64,000 nt of DNA from Fibrivirga algicola (GCF_011742925.1 NZ_WAEL01000008.1:248001-312000); one strand, 5' to 3'; counted from the stretch's first letter, positions 45,100 through 54,658 are shown. The notes: generated from the sequence alone by a model not told the origin. A program made the numbers and translations.

Positions 45100-46593
45100 A
45101 TGAACGTTACAACGCCTGCCCCTCCGCCCCAAACCGGCCATTCAACAGGCCTCTATGTCCTCTTTTTCACCGAAATGTGGGAGCGCTTCAGTTATTATGG
45201 TATGCGAGCCATCCTGCTGCTGTTTCTAATAGACAACGTTCGGGGTGGTATGGGCCTCAGTGAAATTGAAGGAGCCGCTATCTATGGTCTATATACGTCA
45301 TCCGTTTATTTGCTCTCGCTGCCTGGTGGCTGGATAGCCGACAATATCCTGGGCCAGCGAAAATCGATCTGGTACGGCGGTATCATCATCATGATCGGGC
45401 ACATCATTCTGGCTTTTCCGTCCAGCACCGCTGTGTTTTATCTGGGTCTGGCTGTAGTGGCTATGGGCACAGGGCTGCTTAAGCCAAACATCAGCTCGAT
45501 CGTGGGCGAATTGTACCCGGAAGGCGGTGCACGGCGCGATGCGGCATTCTCTATCTTCTACATGGGCATCAATCTGGGCTCGCTGCTGGGTATCACCACG
45601 GTGGGCTATCTGGGTCAGAAAGTAGGTTGGCATTACGGTTTTGGCGCGGCAGCCGTAGGGATGGGACTGGGACTGATCACCTTCCGCACGCTGGGGCACA
45701 AGCACTTAGGTCACCTCGGCAACGTACCTGTCCGTACAGAACCTGCGGAACGCAAATCGGGCGGTAACCGGCCGCTGATCGCTTTTCTGATCGTGCTGGT
45801 TTGCCTGCTGGGTACGTTACAATTCAGTGGTGCCCTCGACCTAACCACCGCTATTGGCCTCGCCAAAGCCATGGGGACCATTATTTCGCTGATCGCCGTT
45901 AGCTACTTCCTGTTTATCCTGATCGCGGGTGGCCTGACAACCGAAGAGAAAAAGCGCGTAGCCGTTCTGTTCGTCTTTTTCATTGCCGCTGCTCTGTATT
46001 GGGCTGGTAATGAGCAACAAGGCTCGTCGCTGCAGATCTTTGCCGAACGCTATACTGACCTTAACTTCTTTGGTTGGGAATTACCGTCAAGCTGGTTCCA
46101 GAACTTCAATCCCGCATTTATTCTGAGTTTCTCGCCTTTACTGGCGATGTTATGGGTGTACCTGGCCAATCGCAAGATCGATTACCCGGCCCCGGCAAAG
46201 CTAGCCACCGGTCTGATCCTGTTAGGCTTAGCCTATTTCATCATGGTAGTAGCCGCCAAGATTGCGCTGACTGGCGAACGCACCTCGCCCCTATACCTCA
46301 CGTTTACATACCTGTTCTTTACGCTGGGCGAGCTATTCCTTAGCCCGGTTGGTCTGAGTGCCTTCTCAAAATTGGCTCCCAAGCGCTATACCAGCCAATT
46401 GATGGGTATCTGGTTTGTGGGTACGTCGCTGGGTAACCTAATCGCCGGGTTGTTTGCCGGTGGCTTCGACGAAGAGAACGTATCGCAGATGCCCGCTCTG
46501 TTTCAGAGTGTAGCCTACTTTGGTGTAGGCGCTGGCGTGATCATGCTCCTGTTTACCAAGCCATTGAAACGCTGGATGGGCGGCATTTCATAG
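45100..46593 (+). CDS. POT-family peptide/proton symporter (MFS)
   Basis: 497 residues with 14 or so helices. The signature FFTEMWERFSYYGMRAILLLF near residues 20-40 is the POT E-x-x-ERF-x-YY motif, and FSIFYMGINLGSLLG is the second PTR2 signature. It imports di- and tripeptides with protons. It ends 24 bp before a strong bidirectional terminator shared with the convergent HxlR gene. Confidence 0.93.
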   Translation: MNVTTPAPPPQTGHSTGLYVLFFTEMWERFSYYGMRAILLLFLIDNVRGGMGLSEIEGAAIYGLYTSSVYLLSLPGGWIADNILGQRKSIWYGGIIIMIGHIILAFPSSTAVFYLGLAVVAMGTGLLKPNISSIVGELYPEGGARRDAAFSIFYMGINLGSLLGITTVGYLGQKVGWHYGFGAAAVGMGLGLITFRTLGHKHLGHLGNVPVRTEPAERKSGGNRPLIAFLIVLVCLLGTLQFSGALDLTTAIGLAKAMGTIISLIAVSYFLFILIAGGLTTEEKKRVAVLFVFFIAAALYWAGNEQQGSSLQIFAERYTDLNFFGWELPSSWFQNFNPAFILSFSPLLAMLWVYLANRKIDYPAPAKLATGLILLGLAYFIMVVAAKIALTGERTSPLYLTFTYLFFTLGELFLSPVGLSAFSKLAPKRYTSQLMGIWFVGTSLGNLIAGLFAGGFDEENVSQMPALFQSVAYFGVGAGVIMLLFTKPLKRWMGGIS

Positions 46594-46616
46594 CTGGCCG
46601 CTCCCGTTAAACGCCT

Positions 46617-46647
46617 AAAACCCGCCAGTATAAAGCTGGCGGGTTTT
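46617..46647. terminator. Bidirectional terminator between the POT and HxlR genes
   Basis: AAAACCCGCCAG (46617-46628) pairs perfectly with CTGGCGGGTTTT (46636-46647) around a 7-nt loop, giving a GC-rich stem and a U-run on both strands. It serves both convergent genes. Confidence 0.9.
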
Positions 46648-46670
46648 ACTAACAAGACCCAGAGTCGGGG

Positions 46671-47045
46671 TTATGCTTCAGGAAAATGGCGACCGATTTC
46701 CTTAATCTGCAATAGAATAGGCAGTACAGCCAGTCCGCGCTCCGATAGCTTATATTCTACCCGTGGAGGCACCTCGTTGTATGACTTTTTCTCCAAAACG
46801 CCCAATTGTACAAGCGTTTTCAACTCCTGAATAAGCACCTTTTCGCTTACGTCGGGAAGTAGCCGTCGTATTTCGCTGTAGCGGCGAACTTTCTGGCCCA
46901 GATTGAGCAGAATAAACAACCGCCATTTACCACAAACAACCTCCAATGCTTTCTTCACAACTAGCCGTTCTTCTTCGGCCATCAAATCCGGTTGAATTCT
47001 TTCGTTCATTTTTGGTTGAGCGGTTGCTAGATTAGTCTCTAGCAT
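46671..47045 (-). CDS. HxlR-family transcriptional regulator
   Basis: 124 residues. The winged helix-turn-helix of the HxlR family is clear: KKALEVVCGKWRLFILLNL, then RYSEIRRLLPDVSEKVLIQELKTLVQLGVL and VEYKLSERGLAVLPIL. HxlR proteins often respond to electrophiles or oxidants; no sensing Cys near the N-terminus stands out, since only the Cys in VCGKW is present. The target genes are not evident from position. Confidence 0.92.
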   Translation of the reverse strand: MLETNLATAQPKMNERIQPDLMAEEERLVVKKALEVVCGKWRLFILLNLGQKVRRYSEIRRLLPDVSEKVLIQELKTLVQLGVLEKKSYNEVPPRVEYKLSERGLAVLPILLQIKEIGRHFPEA

Positions 47046-47358
47046 GTACCTGTTAGTAGTAATTAGATAATAATGTACGGGTGAAGGTTTTCGCGAAACT
47101 ATATGTGTATCGAATACAAAAACCGTTAACTAGATGTCATTTTCACATCAATAATAGTTAATATTTTCAATTATCCACAACGGGCAATCTTACTATCTGG
47201 AAAATATATAAATACCACGTACGCTAAGTTGGTGAAATTGGATGTTTACTCACGCTTAAAATTGATAAATATATGTTACGGTAAGTCTGTTCGTTACGGT
47301 AGTATGCCCTAGAGCGAGTAGCTTAGTTGTTTGGTTTCTCTTTTTCAGGATTTCCTCT
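47046..47358. other. 313-bp AT-rich divergent gap between the HxlR gene and miaA
   Basis: No gene or strong hairpin was seen. The region is AT-rich relative to its surroundings and should carry the promoters of both neighbours. No exact TAnnTTTG box was recognised. Confidence 0.4.
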
Positions 47359-48261
47359 GTGAGTAAGACAGTTATTGTAGTGGCCGGGCCCACAGCGGTG
47401 GGAAAAACAGACTTGTGTGTGCAGTTGGCAAAGCGGCTCAATACCGTTGTTGTGTCGGCAGACTCACGCCAGTTGTATCGTGAGCTGACAATCGGTACTG
47501 CTAAACCCACAGTTTCTGAGCTGCAAAACGTACCTCACTATTTTATCGACTCGCACAGTATTGAAGAGCCAATAAGCGCCGGACAATACGAGCGCGAAGC
47601 CCTTCTGCTGTTCGACCGGCTATTTACCACGCTCGACACTGTAATTCTTACTGGCGGCACCGGCCTTTATATCAATGCGGTACTGAACGGATTAGATGAT
47701 ATGCCTGAAGGTGACCCGCTCTTGCGCAGTCAGCTCCAGCAGCAGTTTGAGGCCGAGGGGATCACGCCACTTCAGTCACGTTTGCTTCAGCTCGACCCGG
47801 CTTATGCGGCACTTGCTGATCTGAACAATACCCAGCGGGTAATGCGGGCACTGGAGGTATGCCTGACCACCGGTAAACCATATTCATGGTTTCGGCAGCG
47901 TAATGCGATCGAGCGCCCTTTCTCGACTCAATTAATTGCGCTGCAACGGCCTCGCGAAGAGCTGTACGCACGCATCGATCGGCGGATGGACCTCATGCTG
48001 GCCAACGGACTAATCGATGAGGTACGTGGACTGCTCCCATTCCGCCATACACCCGCCCTACAAACGGTAGGCTATAAGGAGGTGTTTCCCTACCTCGATG
48101 GCGACTATGATCACAACACGATGGTTGACCTGCTGAAACGCAACTCGCGTCGGTATGCCAAACGCCAGATAACCTGGTTTCGTCATCAGAACCATTTTCA
48201 GTGGTTCAACCCGGAACAGGAAACGGAAATTCTGACGGCTATTCTTGATCAGCAAGCCTAG
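47359..48261 (+). CDS. miaA: tRNA dimethylallyltransferase
   Basis: 300 residues from a GTG at 47359. P-loop GPTAVGKT at 10-17, SADSRQLYR, GGTGLYINAVLNG and the TVGYKEVFPYL region identify MiaA. It adds a dimethylallyl group to A37 of tRNAs reading U-starting codons. There is a 313-bp AT-rich gap upstream. It is convergent with the T9SS esterase gene, 24 bp away. Confidence 0.96.
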   Translation: MSKTVIVVAGPTAVGKTDLCVQLAKRLNTVVVSADSRQLYRELTIGTAKPTVSELQNVPHYFIDSHSIEEPISAGQYEREALLLFDRLFTTLDTVILTGGTGLYINAVLNGLDDMPEGDPLLRSQLQQQFEAEGITPLQSRLLQLDPAYAALADLNNTQRVMRALEVCLTTGKPYSWFRQRNAIERPFSTQLIALQRPREELYARIDRRMDLMLANGLIDEVRGLLPFRHTPALQTVGYKEVFPYLDGDYDHNTMVDLLKRNSRRYAKRQITWFRHQNHFQWFNPEQETEILTAILDQQA

Positions 48262-48285
48262 CACGTACCCACAAATCAACGGGCG

Positions 48286-51200
48286 CTAGCGGATCACCAA
48301 CCGCTTCACAAGCTTATCATTAGCCCGCTTCACACAAACTAGGTACACGCCAGCCGGATAACCTGTTAGCGTAAGCGGTACCTGATCGGCATTGGTTACT
48401 AGTTGCTCTAGGTGTACCACACCCCGTAGATCAAGCACCTGCAAGGTGCCGCTAACCGGGCCTGAAAACTGCACCGATACCTGTCCCTCAGGAGCTGGAT
48501 TGGGCCAGACACTTACCTCTATCAACGGCTCCTGGCCAACAGCAAGGAGCATCAGCGTGGTCCCTTCAGCCAGCACACCAATCGACTGTGTTTTATCTCC
48601 ATAGGCCGTCAACCGGTATTGATACGTTGTATTGGGCGACAACTGGGTATCGATGTATTGGCTTTGCTGTCCATCTACTTTAACTGGATTTCCGTAGGTG
48701 GTGCTCCCCGCTATTCGCCGTTCGAGCAGGTAATACATAGCGTCAGGGCTAGCTTTCCAGCTGAGTCCAACAGCGTCGAATGAGGTAGGCGTAATGCGTA
48801 GTTCAGGCTGGCTCAACTGGTTTGGTGTCGTTGCACTTAAGCTGGCAGTTGGTGATTCTGTTTTATTACCAATGGCAGTTATGCGGTATGTGTAGGTCGT
48901 TCCGGGTGTAAGACTGGTATCACGAAACGATACGGTGCCAGGCGTAAACGTACCCAATTCCTGGTAGCCCCGAGTCGTGTCGTACCGCTCAATCTGGTAG
49001 GCAGTCGCATTAGGAACTGTGCTCCAGTTCACATGCACAATATTGTTGTAGACAACCGATAGGGAGATTGTTGGCGTAGGTAACAAAGCGGGTGACTGCA
49101 CGTTAGCCGTCACCGCAACCGATTCTGTCAGCCGCCCCAGCGCCTGTAGGCTGTAGGTGTAAGCGGTTCCTGCCTGCACAGTTGTATCGATAAATAATAG
49201 CTTATCAGCCGTAAACGTACCCAGCTTCTCAAACGCCTGACCCGCTGTTTTTCGATTAAGCTGATAACCCGTTGCCGACGGAACAGCCTGCCAGTTTACC
49301 TGAATCGCATTATAATAGAGAACAACCAGGCTAACTACCGGTGCGTTAAGTAGAGCGGGCGTTGAGATACTGACACTGGAAACAGGTGATTCTGTTTTGT
49401 CCCCAATGGCTTTTACACGGTACGTGTACACGGTGCCCGGTTGCAGACCAGTATCTTTTATAGTCATGATTGCTGGTCCAAACGTACCCAGCTTCTGAAA
49501 TTCACCAGTCCCGGCCTGCCGTTCCACCTGGTAAGCCGTAGCACCTGGAATGGGCTTCCAGACAACGTCCACTTCGTTGTTGTATAACACCGTAGTAATC
49601 AACTCAGGCAAGGCAAGGTAGGCGGGCGTTTTTCCCCTGGCCTCCACCCAGGCGGACTCGGCCGTAGCACCCAGTGCTTTAAGGCGAAACACGTAGTCTG
49701 TATTAGCCAAAAGCCCATCGGTCTGGTAGGTTAATGTACCAGCGGGTAGTTGTGCCACCAGTTTAAATGTCCCTCCTTGCGGGTCCTGCCGCTCTACCAC
49801 ATAGGTGGTAGCAGTCGGCACCTCAGTCCATACAAGTTGAAGTGCGGTTGGCGATACAACGCCAACCGTCAGCGAAGGGCTAGGTAGCGGCGGCGAATCG
49901 ATCTGTACACCACTGATCGGAAATTCATAGAATGAAAGGGCGCGCATACCTCGCTTATTAGTGATGTAAGGCCCCCGGAAAGGCGTGTCCGGTGTACTAG
50001 GGTCGTTTTTGGGCGGCAGGTACGTTAGTTTACTAGCGGCCAGCGGGTTTCTTAGCGTCAGCACAATGCGGCTTCCTACCGCCTTTCCGGCACTTACCTG
50101 CCCATCGAGGCCATCCGGGTAGAAATAATTCTTCAGCAATAGTGTCCCAAGCTGCTCATTCCAATTTACTGTCTGTCCTTCACCAAATTCCAGGGTCAGG
50201 GTGGTACGCTCAGCATTAGAGTAGTAAACACGCCGAATGCTAGGGGCATTGATATTATCAACGTCAGACGAGTTGTAGAAATCGCGGCCAACGAGTCGGG
50301 TCAGTTCTTCCGCGTTCTGTATGTACCCTTCGTCAGTATAGTGCAACCCGTCGAAACCAGTTGTACCAACGCTGGGAAGCACCTGAATATCGGGGTACTT
50401 GTCTACTAACGCCCGTTGCGATTCCCGGACAAGCGGTGCCGCCGGAACCGCCGGATCGATGATGTCGACCTGAAACACGTATAGCTGCTTTATCGAGGGC
50501 AGGTCGATTTTCAGGTTCTTGTAGTACGTGTCGAAATAACCACCCCAGTTATTTCCTTCACCATACGCTTCCGACTCACCCTGCCGCAAAATCAGAGCCT
50601 TCACCGCTTTATCGATGCCCCCTTTTTGTAGGCGGTACAGCAGTCGGCCATAGCCGTTGTTCAGATCGGCGGGGTTACCGGGGGTACGGGTAGCATGATG
50701 CGCCATCATCGACCAGTGAAAGGTACCGTTGATGAGGCAGGTTGGAATACCGTACTTCTCCAGAATCAACTGCTGGAACTCGAAGCCCATGGTACCTACA
50801 TTCTGCGCAAGCAGCGTTTGGTTCGATATGGCCCACGTGGTATCGGCCGGGTTGTAAGGTTCAGTTCCGTATGTTCCGCTTGTTTTGCCAAAAGTGCGAC
50901 AAAACTCGTTAGTGCGCGTTTCGCGAAAGAAATTCGACGCATTCGACTGCCCCGTGAGTACATACACATCACCCGACACGATATGTTGACGCGTGACGAC
51001 GTTAACTGAGTCGGCCCCTTTTACGAGATAAACCGACAGGTCGTATTCTGCCCTTTCGGCTCTGATAGTGACCGGGTCAATGGCAAAGTGGGCCTGTCCG
51101 CCGGTATAACTCAAGGCTACACGTTTGTAGCTGGCCGGCTGATTATTCCTACTTACCTGAACGGATAGATACTGCCAGTCACCCTCCTCCACCCGACCCG

Positions 51201-51372
51201 AAACCGCTAGTTGCGCTTCGCTCCGCTCATTTCGGGGGTAAAGCTGGTAATCCTGGGGAAGCTTATGAAACGTGATGGCACCAATTCGCTGCGCCCATCC
51301 CGAAGTGCCGATCAACCAGAGTAGCACGGAAAGTACCAACTGGTGGGCAGTTGAAATAAACCGCCGTTTCAT
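48286..51372 (-). CDS. Secreted SGNH/sialate O-acetylesterase-like protein with five FN3 domains and a T9SS sorting domain
   Basis: 1028 residues. Signal peptide 1-27 (ending GWAQ); an SGNH-type esterase domain from about 130 with the GQSNAS nucleophile block, LRQGESEAYG, and a DGLHYTDEG catalytic His region; five tandem FN3 domains (about 490-920), each starting with a Val/Leu-rich strand and containing ATxYxxER-type and YTYRxxA-type strands; and a C-terminal sorting domain (SVWPNPAPEGQVSVQF, ending KLVKRLVIR) for type IX secretion. It probably removes acetyl groups from glycans at the cell surface or outside. FN3 units 2-4 are very alike, suggesting recent internal duplication. Confidence 0.88.
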   Translation of the reverse strand: MKRRFISTAHQLVLSVLLWLIGTSGWAQRIGAITFHKLPQDYQLYPRNERSEAQLAVSGRVEEGDWQYLSVQVSRNNQPASYKRVALSYTGGQAHFAIDPVTIRAERAEYDLSVYLVKGADSVNVVTRQHIVSGDVYVLTGQSNASNFFRETRTNEFCRTFGKTSGTYGTEPYNPADTTWAISNQTLLAQNVGTMGFEFQQLILEKYGIPTCLINGTFHWSMMAHHATRTPGNPADLNNGYGRLLYRLQKGGIDKAVKALILRQGESEAYGEGNNWGGYFDTYYKNLKIDLPSIKQLYVFQVDIIDPAVPAAPLVRESQRALVDKYPDIQVLPSVGTTGFDGLHYTDEGYIQNAEELTRLVGRDFYNSSDVDNINAPSIRRVYYSNAERTTLTLEFGEGQTVNWNEQLGTLLLKNYFYPDGLDGQVSAGKAVGSRIVLTLRNPLAASKLTYLPPKNDPSTPDTPFRGPYITNKRGMRALSFYEFPISGVQIDSPPLPSPSLTVGVVSPTALQLVWTEVPTATTYVVERQDPQGGTFKLVAQLPAGTLTYQTDGLLANTDYVFRLKALGATAESAWVEARGKTPAYLALPELITTVLYNNEVDVVWKPIPGATAYQVERQAGTGEFQKLGTFGPAIMTIKDTGLQPGTVYTYRVKAIGDKTESPVSSVSISTPALLNAPVVSLVVLYYNAIQVNWQAVPSATGYQLNRKTAGQAFEKLGTFTADKLLFIDTTVQAGTAYTYSLQALGRLTESVAVTANVQSPALLPTPTISLSVVYNNIVHVNWSTVPNATAYQIERYDTTRGYQELGTFTPGTVSFRDTSLTPGTTYTYRITAIGNKTESPTASLSATTPNQLSQPELRITPTSFDAVGLSWKASPDAMYYLLERRIAGSTTYGNPVKVDGQQSQYIDTQLSPNTTYQYRLTAYGDKTQSIGVLAEGTTLMLLAVGQEPLIEVSVWPNPAPEGQVSVQFSGPVSGTLQVLDLRGVVHLEQLVTNADQVPLTLTGYPAGVYLVCVKRANDKLVKRLVIR

Positions 51373-51690
51373 TGCCTGATAAGGTTAACAGTAAATGTAT
51401 ATCTCGTCATAGAGCCTTGGTTATCTTACTAAGGGCTAGCCTACCTACATGTACGCTAGGCTTCTGTATTCAGATGTTCGCTATGTTAAGTACACTACCA
51501 GAATTTAGTAGCGAGGTATAATTAAACTTAGCTAACGATCCAACGCCTTTACTTTAGAGACCTATATAGCCACGATTGGGTCATTTATGGCAAAAAAAAG
51601 GCGGCTCCCTTCCTGAAGGGAACCGCCACGCTGTAGTATATTCAACAGTTGCAATCTAGTTACAAAACGGTTAGTAGCCCGGCGAACCGA
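51373..51690. other. 318-bp gap with one terminator
   Basis: Only the rhodanese-gene terminator at 51592-51627 was recognised. An imperfect 6-bp AGCCTA/TAGGCT pairing lies near 51435-51460. No gene was seen. The promoter of the esterase gene is expected in the left part, but no exact -7 box was found. Confidence 0.4.
51592..51627 (-). terminator. Intrinsic terminator downstream of the rhodanese gene
   Basis: The minus strand folds into a 12-bp stem with one mismatch (GGCGG-TCCCTT with AAGGGA-CCGCC) followed by eight Ts. It lies about 63 bp after the rhodanese stop codon and probably ends the ribE-side minus-strand transcript. Confidence 0.88.
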
Positions 51691-51981
51691 TTAGGCACGG
51701 TACGCCAGCATACCACCTACGAGATTGCGAACGTTGTTGAAGCCGTTTTCTTCCAGAAATTGCTGGGCACGGGCCGAGCGGGCACCAGAACGGCAGTGTA
51801 CAATTACTTCTTCGTCCTGCAGTCCGTCAAGTTCGTCGACCCGGAAGGGGAGTTCACCTAATGGAATGAGGGTTGCTCCAATATTATCGGCTTCATATTC
51901 GTCGGGTTGCCGAACGTCGATGAGGTTAAGGGTTTCGCCCTTTTCCAGGCGTTCACGGAGTTCCTGAACAGTAATATCCAT
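51691..51981 (-). CDS. Single-domain rhodanese-like protein
   Basis: 96 residues, one rhodanese domain: LIDVRQPDEYEADNI, and the active-site loop HCRSGARSA with catalytic Cys63. It should act as a sulfurtransferase, passing sulfane sulfur to an acceptor such as thiol or cyanide. It starts 18 bp after the T9SS protein gene on the same strand, and a strong terminator follows. Confidence 0.93.
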   Translation of the reverse strand: MDITVQELRERLEKGETLNLIDVRQPDEYEADNIGATLIPLGELPFRVDELDGLQDEEVIVHCRSGARSARAQQFLEENGFNNVRNLVGGMLAYRA

Positions 51982-51999
51982 CGTTTGTATGGGTTGCGT

Positions 52000-53757
52000 T
52001 TAGTGTCTGATAATCAATTTAGTTGTTCGTGGCCGGGCTTGTTCATCAATAAACCGGAGCAAATAGAACCCATCGGGCAAATCGCTCAGGTCGGTGGTTA
52101 TCTGGCTCGCCGATAATGGTCGTGTTTGCAGTAGTCGGCCGCTTACATCAAGCACATCGAGTTGCACGGCTCCCCGCAGTGAGCCGCTCCAATTGATAAG
52201 GCCCGCCGTTGGGTTAGGAAACACCGATGCTGCCGCTGTCGGTTCGGTAGCAGTGATTACAGCAGGGCCATTATTCATCACCGGCCGCAACATCAGCGCT
52301 CCGTCCTGATCGGTAACGCGATCCCAGCGCGTACCCAAATTCACGAACAGCTTATCACGGAACGGGCTGTTTCGATCGAATCCAATGGGAATAGCCGGGT
52401 CGTCGAGTTGTGAGAACGCTACGTAAAAGACAGAGTCAGGTACGTTTACCGGGTTGGCAAAGGTAAACTCGGTGAAGCCGTTCCGCTGGGTGGCATACGA
52501 TACGGAGAACGGTTGTTGCAAGATCGGTTGGGCCGCTGGCTGGCCGTTATTATCAGCGTAGATGCCCAGCAATATGGTTTGGCCACGCTGATCGCGACGC
52601 GTTGGTGAAATGTTGAGGCGCACCCCCCGAACGGCATCAGCCCGGTTCAGCACAAACTTCACCGCTACCCGACCCAGCCGCTGATTGACCTGCTTCACCG
52701 TTTCGGCGCTACCGTCATCATAAGCATAGTAATCGTCGAGTACAGTAATAGCCGACAATGTATCGTTGAGTGTCAGATTCAGGCCAGGTACGTCGGGGTT
52801 GCTGGCATCCTGCGTAATGAGGTTAAACGTGGTCTGCAACAAGGCGCGCCCCGACAAACCAGTTGGCAACCGGGTTCGAAACGCCAGTGGATTTCGTGAC
52901 AGCCCCAGGGCATTGATCCGATTGGCCAGTGTATCGCGCTGAAACACCTGCCCCGACACCAGATCGCGCACTGTGAATCGACTGTTGATCGGAATAAACT
53001 CGGTAAAAAGATTCGTAAAATCACTCCTGACGGTGTCAGCATAGTCGGTAGCGGGGCGGGCCAGAAATTGCGCGAGTGGCATGGCCGTGTAGCGACGCAA
53101 CAACGGTGTGACGGGTTGCCGCATGGCCCGGTCGCGCAACGGAATATTCGTAGCGGTCCGGTTCTGGTTCAGGTATACGTAATCGATATGCCACGAATCG
53201 AACATGCCCGATTGTCGTCCCCGGCTCCGAAACCGAAACTGAAATGCCGGGTGAAAAAAGACCGGATTGGCAACCTGAAGCAGTTGGAACGTAAAGTTGT
53301 TATCGATCGTCCCCCCCCCCTGTGTCCAGGCTTGTAGCCAGGCGCCATCACGCCCCAGAAATTCGAGGGTCAGCGAATCGGTAGCGTCGGGTAGTTCACC
53401 AAGTCCCCGCCGCTGCCAATAAAAACTCAGGTAAACGCCGTTGCTGACCGTTAACCCACCCAGATCGATGGGAAGCGAGGTCAGCGTGTCGGTACCGCCT
53501 TCTGCATTTTCATCATTAAGCGCATAAGGCAGGCCTGTTTGCCTCAACCCATCGAAGGTAGCGACGTTGACCGTCGGGTGGTTGATTGTGAGGGTATTGT
53601 TGATGTATACGTTACTGCCAGCTACCCAACGCGTAGGCGAAGCCGTTTGCCGGGCCGTCGAGAAATCGTCGAAGAAGGGGAGCTTCAGCGATTGCCCCAC
53701 CGCGATTTGCCCAACCAGCAAGCCGACAAGCACTAGAAGTAACTTACTGATTTTCAT
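52000..53757 (-). CDS. Secreted T9SS type A sorting-domain protein of unknown function
   Basis: 585 residues. Signal peptide about 1-21 (LVGLLVGQIAVGQ), a region like a beta-sandwich or jelly-roll (LPFFDDFSTARQ through RSRGRQSGMFDSWHIDYVYL, residues about 25-200), a middle part without recognised motifs, and a C-terminal sorting domain (VFPNPTAGLINWSGSL, ending TKLIIRH). It is secreted by the type IX system and perhaps anchored at the surface. The first 14 bp overlap the PASTA gene, implying coupling. Function is unknown. Confidence 0.85.
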   Translation of the reverse strand: MKISKLLLVLVGLLVGQIAVGQSLKLPFFDDFSTARQTASPTRWVAGSNVYINNTLTINHPTVNVATFDGLRQTGLPYALNDENAEGGTDTLTSLPIDLGGLTVSNGVYLSFYWQRRGLGELPDATDSLTLEFLGRDGAWLQAWTQGGGTIDNNFTFQLLQVANPVFFHPAFQFRFRSRGRQSGMFDSWHIDYVYLNQNRTATNIPLRDRAMRQPVTPLLRRYTAMPLAQFLARPATDYADTVRSDFTNLFTEFIPINSRFTVRDLVSGQVFQRDTLANRINALGLSRNPLAFRTRLPTGLSGRALLQTTFNLITQDASNPDVPGLNLTLNDTLSAITVLDDYYAYDDGSAETVKQVNQRLGRVAVKFVLNRADAVRGVRLNISPTRRDQRGQTILLGIYADNNGQPAAQPILQQPFSVSYATQRNGFTEFTFANPVNVPDSVFYVAFSQLDDPAIPIGFDRNSPFRDKLFVNLGTRWDRVTDQDGALMLRPVMNNGPAVITATEPTAAASVFPNPTAGLINWSGSLRGAVQLDVLDVSGRLLQTRPLSASQITTDLSDLPDGFYLLRFIDEQARPRTTKLIIRH

Positions 53758-54526
53758 TTATATCGCTTGCTACCGGGCCCACAACCCACACGTCGACAGA
53801 TTGCCCCACGCGGATACGTTCACCTGCTTTGGGTTTCTGTTTAATTACGGTACCCACTTCCTGCTCGGGATCATCGACGGGGACACGTACTCCCACCTTT
53901 AGGCCCGACCCCTGAATAGCTGTCACCGCTTCGTCATAGGGTTGACCGACCACATCGGGGGCCGGGAAGAATACATTTCCTTCTCCGTCGCCAATGATCA
54001 GATCAACTTTCGTGCCTTTGGCAATGGGCGACCCGGGTTTAATTTCCTGCCCGTTGGCATATTGGCGCAACACTTTGTTTTTGCCAAGGTCCGGCTCATA
54101 GGTGAGATCGCCCATCACCAGCCCCATAGACCCCAGCAGCAACGCCGCTGTACGCGATGTTTGGTCCACCAGGTTCGGCATCACCACCGTAGGAGCGGTT
54201 CGCTTAATGATTGTCAGGTAGATTTTACGGCCTTCTTTTACGTTCGACCCCGGTGTTGGATACTGCGCAAACACCGTCAGTGGCACACCACCAGCCACAA
54301 ACGTACAGTCACTAACCTCGTAGCGCAGCTTGCGGTCTTCGAGGTAGTTTTCCAGTTCGTCCATACTCATGTGCTGTAGGTCGGGCACCGTAATAGTCTG
54401 ACCGTGATTGGTTGAGAAAGGCAGGTAAACAAAGAAGAAGGTCAGCACCAAGACCACCGTAAAGGCCAAAATCAGGCCTATATGAATGAGGAGATCAGCG
54501 CTCGAACGGGTACTCAGTTTTGTCAT
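53744..54526 (-). CDS. PASTA-domain membrane protein
   Basis: 260 residues. One N-terminal membrane helix (about 12-34) is followed by three PASTA domains (about 42-113, 113-180 and 188-252: TVPDLQHMSMDELENYL, VVMPNLVDQTSRTAALLL, FPAPDVVGQPYDEAVTAI). PASTA domains bind peptidoglycan or act as spacers; here no kinase domain is fused. It should sit in the inner membrane facing the periplasm. The ATG lies four bases after a TAATTTTA box, so the mRNA may be leaderless. The downstream T9SS gene overlaps by 14 bp. Confidence 0.92.
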   Translation of the reverse strand: MTKLSTRSSADLLIHIGLILAFTVVLVLTFFFVYLPFSTNHGQTITVPDLQHMSMDELENYLEDRKLRYEVSDCTFVAGGVPLTVFAQYPTPGSNVKEGRKIYLTIIKRTAPTVVMPNLVDQTSRTAALLLGSMGLVMGDLTYEPDLGKNKVLRQYANGQEIKPGSPIAKGTKVDLIIGDGEGNVFFPAPDVVGQPYDEAVTAIQGSGLKVGVRVPVDDPEQEVGTVIKQKPKAGERIRVGQSVDVWVVGPVASDINENQ

Positions 54527-54530
54527 GCGG

Positions 54531-54538
54531 TAAAATTA
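54531..54538 (-). promoter_or_regulatory. -7-like box for the PASTA gene
   Basis: The minus strand reads TAATTTTA, CCGC, ATG. Box, spacing and even the flanking bases resemble those of the response regulator and GT39-like genes. Confidence 0.5.
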
Positions 54539-54546
54539 AGAGAAAT

Positions 54547-54658
54547 AAATAGTTTGGGGTTTGTGGCTTGACGTTTGATGTTGCTCCGCTCAATCACAAA
54601 CTGGTTGGTTAGCGGCGCAACGGCAAATAGCAACCCATGAACCCCAACCTAGTTATTT
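54547..54658. repeat. Heptad-structured imperfect inverted repeat between ribE and the PASTA gene
   Basis: The arms 54547-54590 and 54611-54658 pair imperfectly. The left arm is five 7-nt units in a row (TTTGGGG, TTTGTGG, then three variants, positions 54553-54587). The ribE stop codon lies inside the right arm. Units closely resemble those in the repeats at 57242 and 61360. Confidence 0.7.
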
